Below are positions 1-7,488 of a stretch of 9,290 nt of DNA, piece after piece. The position numbers were made by a program, and so were the translations under genes. The stretch spans positions 1 through 9,290 of the forward strand of contig QMPG01000104.1 of the NCBI GenBank assembly GCA_003648455.1, read 5' to 3'. The stretch's first letter is position 1, and each line of letters begins with the position of its first letter. The notes under the pieces were generated by a model. It did no database searches and was not told the DNA's origin. It worked only from the letters and a program-made list of their open reading frames with translations. The stretch is from Bacteroidota bacterium. Lineage in GTDB: Bacteria > Bacteroidota > Bacteroidia > Bacteroidales > B39-G9.

Positions 1-6
1 GTTTAA

Positions 7-1839
7 CTATAAATCTTTAAATTCAAACTTCAAAAAAGAGTGAAAGTCTTTTGCTCTCTTTCTAAATACCAGGCAATAACATTTTTCTAATTTTCGGAAA
101 TTTGAAGAAGTCCAAGCTTGAACTTCAGGACTTAATTGTCCTGAAATTATTTCAATTTTATCGAAATCTGTATTAATCGGTGTAATAATAAGTTTCTTAT
201 TTATTCCTTGTATGATAACAGAATCGTTTATTACTGAGATTTTTTTGTTTAATGGAACGTGCAACAATAAATCATAATTCGATTTTTTATTTTGAATATT
301 CTTCAAAGATATATTATCAGAAACTACAAAACAAGAATCATTATAAATAGTTATTGATCTTTTTGTAAAAAGATTTTTATATAAAAAATGAGTACCTCTT
401 ACATAAATTGAATCTTTATTAACAATAAAGCTATCTAAATTACTTTTTTTTAATGATGACCATTTACGAATAAATGACAAACTATCTGGTATAACCAAAT
501 TATGAGCTCGATTAGAAATAAAATAATTTCTATATTGATTATTATACACATAATCATATAATCCTCCATCAATTACCCAGTCTTCTTCAAAACCATTTAA
601 AACAAACGATAAATCATCTGAATGTTTATGTGTAAAACTTAGAAAACCTGATTTAAAAATTAATTGCATTGAATTTTCAACACTATTTTTTAAAGACTTA
701 TAAATAAAATATCCACTTTCAGGGTAGTATTTGTACTTTGGTGTGTGTTTATTTGGTTCTTCTTCGCCTAAAGCAACTCTTAATAGCTGATAATTAGGTA
801 AAAAGTTATAATTATTTAGATATGAATTCTTCCTTAATTTCATGTCTTCCGAATCACCAATAATAGGAATATAGCCATTGGGTTTCACACAATAATAAAC
901 AAATTCAAAGCCTTTATTTAATAAATCATAATATTTAGCTTTATTATATTTTATTCCATAATAATCAAATATTTTCATTATTTTACTCATCAAAATCAAA
1001 TGATTTATGTGATATGATGGAGAGTTTTCAATATGCACACCTTCTTCTGTTATTCCGTGCTTAATTTCAAATAATGTTCTTTTTTTTGCGATACTGTTAT
1101 AATTATCAAAATTGATATATTCCGGAAACATGTTTAATGCCCATAATAAAATATAACTTTGAAACAATCCATGATTGTTACCTTTGTTATAAAAACTTCT
1201 TTTTATTAAAACATTAATATGAAGTACTATCAATCGTGTTAATTTTTCAAATTTCTTTTTATTTAACTCTCCTACATTTCTTGAATATTCATACAAATAC
1301 AATAGGTTTAATAATCTAAGCGCAGTTGAATGGTCGTTCCATGAGAATTCTGATGGGAATGGGCGTACTAAATTATCCTTTTCCCAGTCGAAAGAGTGTT
1401 TATAAGCCAGTTTTAAATAAGTATTGTCATTTGTGTAATGATGAGCAGAAATAAAAAATTGAATCGTCTTTAATTGATGAAGGTACCATTGCCAATTTCT
1501 ATTATTAAATGGACTTTCTTTCCAAGATAAATCTTTAGATAATTTTGTTTTGTCATAATCACGGAAAAGAAAAATATTATTTTTTAATAATAACCCTTTA
1601 TTATAATTATCCTCATTTATAAATTGATTAAAATCAAATAAAATGCAACTATCAATTTGTTTGTTTTTAAAATATTCATAAATATTTCTACTATTAGAAA
1701 TAATATTTAGTTTCTTATTATTAATAATGAAATCATATCCATATCCGCTATTATAATTTTTTATATCTGTACTATCAGGTTGAGAATGTACGGGTAAAAT
1801 TTGAATAATAAATACTAAAAAAAGGAATGTTTTTTTCAT
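7..1839 (-). CDS. Exported heparinase II/III-like protein (polysaccharide lyase or epimerase fold)
   Basis: This 610-residue protein has the arrangement of the heparinase II/III superfamily. Residues 1-19 form a signal peptide (two Lys, a hydrophobic core, then VHS before Gln20), so it should act in the periplasm or outside; there is no lipobox Cys. Residues about 100-340 look like the alpha/alpha-toroid part, with WNDHS around 167-171, NNHG at 221-224 and ENSPSYH at 271-277. Residues about 370-560 match the C-terminal beta-rich domain, with HKHSDDLSF at 404-412, DGG at 424-426 and RAHN at 444-447. Asn222, His223, Tyr276, His406 and His446 are the likely active-site or metal-site candidates by family analogy. 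The fold covers polysaccharide lyases and also uronyl epimerases, so cleavage is not proven. It lies 30 nt downstream of the WecF-like transferase gene and is probably cotranscribed with it. The ATG at 1839 begins directly with the signal peptide. Family assignment is confident; substrate unknown. Confidence 0.85.
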   Translation of the reverse strand: MKKTFLFLVFIIQILPVHSQPDSTDIKNYNSGYGYDFIINNKKLNIISNSRNIYEYFKNKQIDSCILFDFNQFINEDNYNKGLLLKNNIFLFRDYDKTKLSKDLSWKESPFNNRNWQWYLHQLKTIQFFISAHHYTNDNTYLKLAYKHSFDWEKDNLVRPFPSEFSWNDHSTALRLLNLLYLYEYSRNVGELNKKKFEKLTRLIVLHINVLIKRSFYNKGNNHGLFQSYILLWALNMFPEYINFDNYNSIAKKRTLFEIKHGITEEGVHIENSPSYHINHLILMSKIMKIFDYYGIKYNKAKYYDLLNKGFEFVYYCVKPNGYIPIIGDSEDMKLRKNSYLNNYNFLPNYQLLRVALGEEEPNKHTPKYKYYPESGYFIYKSLKNSVENSMQLIFKSGFLSFTHKHSDDLSFVLNGFEEDWVIDGGLYDYVYNNQYRNYFISNRAHNLVIPDSLSFIRKWSSLKKSNLDSFIVNKDSIYVRGTHFLYKNLFTKRSITIYNDSCFVVSDNISLKNIQNKKSNYDLLLHVPLNKKISVINDSVIIQGINKKLIITPINTDFDKIEIISGQLSPEVQAWTSSNFRKLEKCYCLVFRKRAKDFHSFLKFEFKDL

Positions 1840-1869
1840 TAACTCAAAAATTTATTATTTACAATTCAT

Positions 1870-3039
1870 TTATTCAATATTCTTTATATTGTTATATAAT
1901 AATAGTTGAAAGTCATAAATTGTATATTTTTTTGAACAATTAATAAGTTGTTGCAGATTATGATATGCTTCTTCTTGTGTTAAAAAAATATTGTTATTTT
2001 TTAAATCATTTTCAAAATCTTCAATTGTAAAAATATAAAACCCCTCATTTTTAAACCATTGCAACATTACATTTTTTTCATTTAAATAAATTTTTACACC
2101 ATTTTTAAATCCCTCCAAGACATTAGCTCCTGCCATTTGTCGATAGCTATTTATAACAAGGGCACTTGTTTTTTTATATAAAAGCTTAAAATCTTCAATT
2201 GACATAAAATCTTCAATCGTTTTAAAATATTTTTTGCCAATTACTTTTTGTCTAACTACTGTTGTATATTTTTTTTCAGAACCATAATTAAACAATAATG
2301 TGAAATTATATTTTTCTTTGTTGATATTTTGTTCTATTAAATCAATAATATCAAAATGATTATTAAACTCATTTTTGCTATTGCCCACGATTATAATTGG
2401 TAATTTATCCTTGTGTTTTAAAGGAAGAATTGAACGCAAGGCATCTTCATTACAATTATTACTTCTGATTGGAAGTTTTATAAATGTCGGCAATTTGCAA
2501 AAAGAAGATAGATGATTGTATTCTTCATTACTTAATGCTAAAAAAAAATTTATGCGTAAATTGGCTCGATGAAAAAGAATGTTTGGACTACCACTAAAAA
2601 TAAATAAAGAAAAATAAGTTTTAATCTTTCTAAAAAATACTTTTAGAATTTTAAATGGAGTCTTAAGATAATCAATTTTTATAGCTTGCTTTGTTTTTTC
2701 ACTTAAATATACATTTCTCTTTTTCGCATACAACTCATACCCAAAAAATCTCCAAGCAATTTTTACATTTTTAGGCAACCTAATTGCTATTTTTGTCTTA
2801 ATTAATTCTAAGCCATATAAAACAACTAAATCTGCATCTTTACAGATTTTAATAATTTGATTAATATCATGTTTAGTATTTTTAAAAAATGTAGAATCTT
2901 CTCTGAATGGACCGGAATATGGTATTTCATGCTCAATTATTATTATACTATTTTCAAAATACTTTCCAATAAAAATATTTGAATTATTAATAAACTTATA
3001 ATCTGTATGAATATGGATAACTTTTAACTTGTTTATCAT
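1870..3039 (-). CDS. WecF/GT56-like 4-acetamido-4,6-dideoxyhexosyltransferase
   Basis: This 389-residue protein resembles family GT56, whose known member WecF transfers Fuc4NAc from dTDP-Fuc4NAc to lipid-linked intermediates of enterobacterial common antigen. The match is by recalled motif order: WRFFGYELY at 96-104 (WecF-type proteins have an aromatic W..(G)..LY element here), VGNS at 218-221, NNH at 226-228, a YG at 252-253, FMSIEDF at 278-284, and SYRQMAGANVLEG at 298-310 followed by G-x-K-x-Y-L at 314-319. There is no signal peptide and no clear membrane span, as expected for a cytoplasmic, membrane-associated enzyme. It follows the 268-nt gap and is 30 nt upstream of the heparinase-like gene. 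Base composition looks lower in GC than in the flippase and aminotransferase genes. The WecF-like label is well supported; the exact sugar (Fuc4NAc, Qui4NAc or an acyl variant) is inferred from the cluster. A generic GT-B transferase is the alternative. Confidence 0.75.
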   Translation of the reverse strand: MINKLKVIHIHTDYKFINNSNIFIGKYFENSIIIIEHEIPYSGPFREDSTFFKNTKHDINQIIKICKDADLVVLYGLELIKTKIAIRLPKNVKIAWRFFGYELYAKKRNVYLSEKTKQAIKIDYLKTPFKILKVFFRKIKTYFSLFIFSGSPNILFHRANLRINFFLALSNEEYNHLSSFCKLPTFIKLPIRSNNCNEDALRSILPLKHKDKLPIIIVGNSKNEFNNHFDIIDLIEQNINKEKYNFTLLFNYGSEKKYTTVVRQKVIGKKYFKTIEDFMSIEDFKLLYKKTSALVINSYRQMAGANVLEGFKNGVKIYLNEKNVMLQWFKNEGFYIFTIEDFENDLKNNNIFLTQEEAYHNLQQLINCSKKYTIYDFQLLLYNNIKNIE

Positions 3040-3307
3040 TTTAGTAAACTTAATTAAAATAATCTATTTTAAAAAAATCTGAGATATTTTACTTCATATG
3101 CACTGAAAATATTTGAAGATATACCCGATGAAGCATAATCATATATAAAATTTTCATATAAAAAAGATGTTTTTTGCATTAATAAGCTATACAATGTTTC
3201 AAAATATAATTAGCTTGTTGATACATTATTAATAAATACTTACTATAAGATTAATATTCATAATATAATTATTTTTTCACTTTTTAACACCCATCTAAAA
3301 TAAATTT
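3040..3307. other. 268-nt intergenic gap, possible module boundary or decayed gene
   Basis: The stretch separates the tight upstream block from the last two genes. It is very AT-rich. I see no GC-rich hairpin with a T run on the minus strand that would make a good intrinsic terminator, and no clean Bacteroidota promoter pair (TTTG and TAnnTTTG). The longest minus-strand open frame with an ATG is 3069-3179 (36 codons, beginning MQKTSFLYENF and ending EVKYLRFF). It is open for 46 codons in all from 3209, and ends 29 nt before the transferase start. Chance alone could produce an ORF of this length here. Two shorter frames, MNINLIVSIY and MYQQANYILKH, lie upstream in other frames, which would also fit a decayed gene. 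Confidence 0.5.
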
Positions 3308-3769
3308 TCACTCTGGTTCATTATTATAAATAATTTTCACCATAAAATTCTTAGTATTTCTCTTTTTATCAATAATAAATCCTTTTTTTTTGTATATGGA
3401 TATTGCTACATTATTTGATTGCTCAACTTCTAATTCAATGCGACTAAAACCTTTCTCTTTTACAATTTCAATACATTTATCAAGTAAATTACAGGCAATA
3501 TGTCTCTTTAGATATTCAGGAGAAACAGAAACATTCGTAATATAAGCTTTGTTTTGTCCTTTATCATTAGCATAGCAGGCCACAAGTCCTATTAAGTTAT
3601 TGTTTACCCATGCTTCAATATTTAAAGCATTATTTTTAATTTTTTTTGCATATTCATTAATATTTACAATAGTGCTTAAATGAGGTTTAAATAACTCATC
3701 ACATTCTTTTAAATGTAATAAAATATCAGAATCTAATGCTTTATTAATTTTAAATTCTATTTCTTCCAT
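3308..3769 (-). CDS. GNAT-family N-acetyltransferase
   Basis: A compact 153-residue single-domain GNAT protein. The core beta4-alpha3 acetyl-CoA region is visible as ITNVSVSPEYLKRHIACNLL (77-96), followed by GFSRIELEVEQSNNVAISIYKKKGF (107-131 region), the usual beta5-alpha4 section that ends in the Y-x-K-x-GF signature. The pyrophosphate loop is degenerate: where most members have Q/R-x-x-G-x-G/A, this protein has L-K-R-H-I-A (86-92), so the first Gly is His90. In a locus with a sugar 4-aminotransferase, the likely job is N-acetylation of the amino sugar (the role of WecD, also a GNAT) or of an amino acid attached to it. A RimI-like protein acetyltransferase is an alternative. It starts 50 nt after the pyruvyl transferase gene, just downstream of an imperfect inverted repeat. 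Family is clear; substrate inferred. Confidence 0.85.
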   Translation of the reverse strand: MEEIEFKINKALDSDILLHLKECDELFKPHLSTIVNINEYAKKIKNNALNIEAWVNNNLIGLVACYANDKGQNKAYITNVSVSPEYLKRHIACNLLDKCIEIVKEKGFSRIELEVEQSNNVAISIYKKKGFIIDKKRNTKNFMVKIIYNNEPE

Positions 3770-3772
3770 CTT

Positions 3773-3800
3773 ATAGACTTATATTAATTGATAAGACTAT
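3773..3800 (-). repeat. Imperfect inverted repeat upstream of the GNAT start
   Basis: Arms ATAGACTTAT (3773-3782) and ATAAGACTAT (3791-3800) pair at 9 of 10 positions around an 8-nt loop. In the minus-strand mRNA the hairpin would end 3 nt before the GNAT ATG. It is AU-rich and lacks a U run, so it is not a convincing terminator. It might affect initiation or mRNA processing, or be a chance match in AT-rich sequence. Confidence 0.3.
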
Positions 3801-3819
3801 TTGTTTGATTTTATTGTTT

Positions 3820-5124
3820 TTAAAACAATTCTTTTAAAAGTTCAAAATTAGAAATTGCTAATTCTTTTACCTTAGGCATTACTTTTCTCAATTCATCTTT
3901 AATTTTATCCCGATTATTAATACAGAACAAACTTTTTTCAATTAATAACTCTTCATTCTGTGGATCTACAATCATTTCTTGCATACCAACAACTTTTGCA
4001 AATCCCTGCAACTTATGTGCTTTTGGTTCATGACCATAATCAATTATTACTGTTGGAATAAGCTGAGATAAACCAGCAACGGCTCCATGTATTCGCCCAC
4101 TAATTAAAACATCAAGTTTTCCAATAAATGCTTTAATGGTCCATGGATCAAGAACCTCTTTTTGTAACTTTATTTTTTCTATATTAATATTATTACGTTT
4201 TCTAATTATATTGAACAATTGCTCCGCAAATGGATAATCTCTGCCATGCTTTAACTTGAAATAGGGGGGTAATTCAAATCCATTAGAATGAGACATTAAA
4301 ATAACGTTAACATTCTCTTTATTTATAATAGTTTCAATAAGCTTAACATAATTCAATAATTCTTCATCATCAATTGGCCATCGGTCAAATGGTCCCTTCA
4401 ATAAATTCCATCCACAAATTACAAAACCAACGTTTTTACTACCATCATTAGCATCTAACTTATCAAATATTGAATCTATATCAATATCTATTTTAGGTTC
4501 AAAAAGAAATGCAGGACACGCTAAACTCTTTGTCCTTGATAAATTAAAGCCTAAATCTCTTAATAAATCAGTTGAGATACTTTCTCTATTTGTAACTAAA
4601 TCAAAATTATCATAAACTAATTTAGCAAAACTCAAGGTTCTATTATCGTTAAAAGGACCTGGGGAACCAGCTAACATAACTGTTTTTTTACCTAATAATT
4701 GAGCTATTCTATCTTTCATTAACCCTATCAAAAAACGATTCGTTCCTAGAAAGTTAGCATTATCTCCCCATATATCACCACTAAAGTCTATAACTAAATC
4801 AGAATCTGAAACAACTTTAATAAATGGAGATGTTGTCATTAATTTCTTTGTATGACTATACAATTCAGCTATACCTAGTTCTTTTAGGGTATTATTTAAA
4901 TATTCAGGGTCATCCCATGAATAATATAATTCCATAGGAAGTCTTACTATTTTTTCTCTATAACAAAACTCATCTGACATCTGAAGAGTAGTTTTTATTA
5001 TAGAGTTTGGAAAAAATTTATGGAGTTCTCTTATAAAAGGCTCAATAATATAATAATTTCCAATATTTCCATACTCCATTCTTCCCCAATGAAGAGTTGT
5101 TTGTCCAATTAATAAAATATTCAT
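3820..5124 (-). CDS. Polysaccharide pyruvyl transferase family protein (WcaK/CsaB-like)
   Basis: From the ATG at 5124 the protein has 434 residues, close to WcaK of the colanic acid locus. PF04230-type features appear in order: an N-terminal strand MNILLIGQTT, the GNIGNYY element at about 19-25, SGDIWGDN at about 115-122, AGSPGPF at 152-158, TNRES at 178-182, and the signature SGRIHGAVAGLSQ at 342-354 followed by P and by DYGHEPK at 362-368. Members move a pyruvyl group from phosphoenolpyruvate to a sugar, forming a ketal that adds negative charge, although not all have been shown to do so. A longer reading frame begins at a TTG at 5151, 3 nt after the ATP-grasp stop. I prefer the ATG because the first beta strand starts there. 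There is no signal peptide or membrane span, so it is cytoplasmic. It follows the ATP-grasp gene by 30 nt and precedes the GNAT gene by 50 nt. Confidence 0.87.
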   Translation of the reverse strand: MNILLIGQTTLHWGRMEYGNIGNYYIIEPFIRELHKFFPNSIIKTTLQMSDEFCYREKIVRLPMELYYSWDDPEYLNNTLKELGIAELYSHTKKLMTTSPFIKVVSDSDLVIDFSGDIWGDNANFLGTNRFLIGLMKDRIAQLLGKKTVMLAGSPGPFNDNRTLSFAKLVYDNFDLVTNRESISTDLLRDLGFNLSRTKSLACPAFLFEPKIDIDIDSIFDKLDANDGSKNVGFVICGWNLLKGPFDRWPIDDEELLNYVKLIETIINKENVNVILMSHSNGFELPPYFKLKHGRDYPFAEQLFNIIRKRNNINIEKIKLQKEVLDPWTIKAFIGKLDVLISGRIHGAVAGLSQLIPTVIIDYGHEPKAHKLQGFAKVVGMQEMIVDPQNEELLIEKSLFCINNRDKIKDELRKVMPKVKELAISNFELLKELF

Positions 5125-5154
5125 ATTTTTAAAATTTTCAGCATTAAACAATTG

Positions 5155-6363
5155 TTATTTCACTAATATTTTTAACCACCTATCTATTTCATTCATATTT
5201 TTTTCCATTTTTTCTTGAGTATCAAAATTCAAAATAATGCTACCTAGAGATGCATTCGCAGCACTAAACGAATTTATTTTTTCTCCCTTTTCTACAAATA
5301 AGATAATTTCTTCAACATATTTGTTTATTTTTTTTTCTATTTCAATTCCCTGAAAATAGCCATTAACGTTTGAGTGAATAATTACTTGTGCCCAATATCC
5401 ATTATAATCTTTTTGTGAAACATCTAAAGATTTATCTCCTACAGCTGCTTTAACTGCATTTTTTATTAAATCAACTCCTGTTGCATGCTTTAACACTTCA
5501 GACAATCTATTTCCTCCGCCCCTAGGAGACATTTCCATTATATATGCTTTATCATCTACACCTTCTCTAACTTCAATATTATATATTGATGTACCTAAAT
5601 TTAATAACTTAACTAATCTTTGTAATTCAGCTCTTAATTCCTTTTGATTTTTTTCGCTTATAGTAGAAGGCCAAGTAAACGCCGATGGTGTATAAGGATT
5701 TACAGCGTTTTTATCAAATCTTTGATTAGAAAACGAATAAAAAACTATTTTCCCATCTACAGAAAAACAATCAGTATCAGAAGAGTAACCTTTTTGTTCA
5801 ATAAAATCTTCAATGATAAATTGACCTGAAATAGAATTTGAGATAGCAGTTTTTATTGCAGACTTTAAATCTTTAACTTCATTAACTTTTGTTACTCCTT
5901 TACTCCCCGCAGAATCAACTGGTTTAACAATAACAGGAAAATTAAATTTAGATAAATCTTCACATGAAATATCTTGCTTATAGAAACCTTGTGCAGTTGG
6001 CACATTAAAATTATTATCTTTTAAAAATTTTCTAAAAAGGGCTTTGTTTTGAAGTATTTTTACTGATTTATAAGGACAGGAAGGCAAGCCCATTTTTTCA
6101 GCTACATATGCAGCTGTAAGAACTCCTGGATCAACAGCAAAAGACATAATACCATCTATGCCTAAATCAATTGCCAATTTTAACACAGCCGATTTATCAA
6201 TTATACTAACATTGTGGTATTCGTCGGAAAATTTATGTGCAATATTATTAGGAATGTAATCACATGTAATAACATATAATCCTAAATCATGAGCTGCTTT
6301 AATTACCGGAATCAAATAACGAAGTCCTCCTAATAGTAATAGTTTCTTTTGTTTCTTTTGCAT
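5155..6363 (-). CDS. ATP-grasp ligase (carboxylate-amine ligase type)
   Basis: This 402-residue protein has the three-part ATP-grasp architecture. Residues 7-110 form a preATP-grasp Rossmann-like domain (LLLLGG at 8-13, CDYIPN at 34-39). The ATP-grasp core follows, with FPVIVKPVDSAGSKG at 142-156 giving the nucleotide lysine Lys147 and the Gly/Ser-rich loop, IIEDFIE at 183-189 at the adenine hinge, NIEV at 262-265, and MEMSPRGGGNR at 276-286, where Glu277 would bind Mg2+. The final 100 residues resemble the tail of L-amino-acid ligase-like members. Such enzymes activate a carboxylate as acyl phosphate and join it to an amine or similar nucleophile. Directly after a sugar 4-aminotransferase gene (9-nt gap), the attractive acceptor is the sugar amine, with an amino or hydroxy acid as donor; this is inference. 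The family is certain, the reaction unproven. The ATG at 6363 is the natural start. Confidence 0.87.
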   Translation of the reverse strand: MQKKQKKLLLLGGLRYLIPVIKAAHDLGLYVITCDYIPNNIAHKFSDEYHNVSIIDKSAVLKLAIDLGIDGIMSFAVDPGVLTAAYVAEKMGLPSCPYKSVKILQNKALFRKFLKDNNFNVPTAQGFYKQDISCEDLSKFNFPVIVKPVDSAGSKGVTKVNEVKDLKSAIKTAISNSISGQFIIEDFIEQKGYSSDTDCFSVDGKIVFYSFSNQRFDKNAVNPYTPSAFTWPSTISEKNQKELRAELQRLVKLLNLGTSIYNIEVREGVDDKAYIMEMSPRGGGNRLSEVLKHATGVDLIKNAVKAAVGDKSLDVSQKDYNGYWAQVIIHSNVNGYFQGIEIEKKINKYVEEIILFVEKGEKINSFSAANASLGSIILNFDTQEKMEKNMNEIDRWLKILVK

Positions 6364-6372
6364 AAGTATAAA

Positions 6373-7488
6373 TTATTCTTTAACAATAAAAGAATTAATC
6401 CGTTTCACATCACTCCCTGTCAGTTCCGGATAAATCGGTAAACAAATAACTTCATCTGCAATTTGATTTGCAACAGATAAATTTTCTTGTCTTGCAGAAT
6501 CTAATCCTTTATATGTAGAAAAATTAGATATTAAAGGATAAAAATATCTTCTGCCAAATATGTTATTCCTTTTTAATTTTTCATATAACTTATCTCTGCT
6601 CATCCCATATTTTTTTTCATCAACAAATATAGGAAAATAAGCGTAATTATGTTTTACTTGAGGAATGTCTTTTAAGAAACTTATTCCTTTTACATCTTTT
6701 AATAATTCTCGATAATTATCTGCAATAATTTTGCGTTTTGCAATTTGTTCATCATAGGTTTTTAATTGAATTAAACCATAAGCAGCCTGTAATTCATTCA
6801 TTTTGGCATTAATGCCCGGAGCAATAACTGTTGTTTCTCCTGCAAAACCAAAATTTTTTAAATAATCTATTCGTTTTTTCGTTTCTTCGTCGTGACAGAT
6901 AATAGCTCCTCCTTCAATAGTATTAAAAACTTTTGTAGCATGAAAGCTCAAAATAGATAAGTCACCTGAGTTAAGAATAGATGTTCCGTTTTTTTCCACA
7001 CCAAAAGCATGAGCTGCATCATAAATTACTTTTAATCCATATTTGTCTGCAATTTTTTGTATTGCCTCAACGTTACAAGGATTTCCGTATACATGCACAG
7101 GAACAATAGCTGTTGTTTTTGGTGTAATAGCAGCTTCAATTTTTTCAGGGTCTAAATTGCAATATCCGGGTTCAATATCAACAAATACAGGTTTTATGCC
7201 GTTCCACCATAAAGCATGTGTTGTAGCCACAAAAGAATATGGAGTAGTAATAACTTCACCTGTTATTCGCAATTCCTGTAATGCAGTGATAAGAGCTAAT
7301 GTACCGTTTGAGAAAAGAGAGATATATTTCACTCCAAGAAATTCAGCAAGTTGTTTTTCAAATTGTTGATGGTATTTCCCATTATTTGTTAGCCATTTGC
7401 TTTTCCATATATCTTCTAACAAAGGTATAAATTCTTCAAGTGGTGGAAGAACAGGTTGAGTAACTAATATTTTTTTTGGAGATTCCAT
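6373..7488 (-). CDS. dTDP-4-dehydro-6-deoxyhexose 4-aminotransferase, DegT/DnrJ/EryC1/StrS family (VioA-like)
   Basis: A full-length (371 aa) PLP-dependent sugar aminotransferase. Visible landmarks are SNGTLAL at 60-66 (PLP phosphate region), TTPYSFVATTHA at 81-92, VHVYGNPC at 131-138, YDAAHAFG at 156-163 with Asp157 facing the PLP ring nitrogen, and SFHATKVFNTIEGGAI at 181-196 with Lys186 as the Schiff-base lysine. MNELQAA at 230-236 completes the fold-type I dimer site. The HATKVFNTIEGGA motif and the N-terminal VTQPVLPPLEEF resemble VioA, which makes dTDP-Qui4N (4-amino-4,6-dideoxy-D-glucose). WecE, the Fuc4N enzyme, has a different lysine context (HETK). The amino donor is normally glutamate. 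The ATG overlaps the flippase stop as TAATG, which suggests translational coupling. The family is certain; the C4 specificity is likely; gluco versus galacto outcome is uncertain. Confidence 0.9.
   Translation of the reverse strand: MESPKKILVTQPVLPPLEEFIPLLEDIWKSKWLTNNGKYHQQFEKQLAEFLGVKYISLFSNGTLALITALQELRITGEVITTPYSFVATTHALWWNGIKPVFVDIEPGYCNLDPEKIEAAITPKTTAIVPVHVYGNPCNVEAIQKIADKYGLKVIYDAAHAFGVEKNGTSILNSGDLSILSFHATKVFNTIEGGAIICHDEETKKRIDYLKNFGFAGETTVIAPGINAKMNELQAAYGLIQLKTYDEQIAKRKIIADNYRELLKDVKGISFLKDIPQVKHNYAYFPIFVDEKKYGMSRDKLYEKLKRNNIFGRRYFYPLISNFSTYKGLDSARQENLSVANQIADEVICLPIYPELTGSDVKRINSFIVKE

Noticed and set aside
3069..3179. The 36-codon frame in the gap as a confident small gene
   Set aside because: No recognisable family, no start signal, and length compatible with chance for one of several frames; kept only as a finding about the gap.
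3184..3216. AAGCTA / TAGCTT inverted pair in the intergenic gap as a regulatory hairpin
   Set aside because: Only six paired bases with a 21-nt loop, which is expected by chance.
3813..3829. Perfect palindrome ATTGTTTT-T-AAAACAAT at the end of the pyruvyl transferase gene as a terminator or operator
   Set aside because: The single-base centre leaves only a weak A:U stem once a loop is allowed, there is no GC pairing, and the GNAT gene follows closely in the same direction. Likely chance in AT-rich sequence.
5644..5829. Plus-strand open frame of 61 codons
   Set aside because: It lies wholly inside the ATP-grasp gene on the opposite strand, has a basic, low-complexity composition and no recognisable motif; the minus-strand gene has clear catalytic motifs.
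7043..7369. Plus-strand open frame of 108 codons
   Set aside because: It is antisense to the conserved core of the aminotransferase (SNGT to YDAAH region) and shows no family features; a shadow frame.
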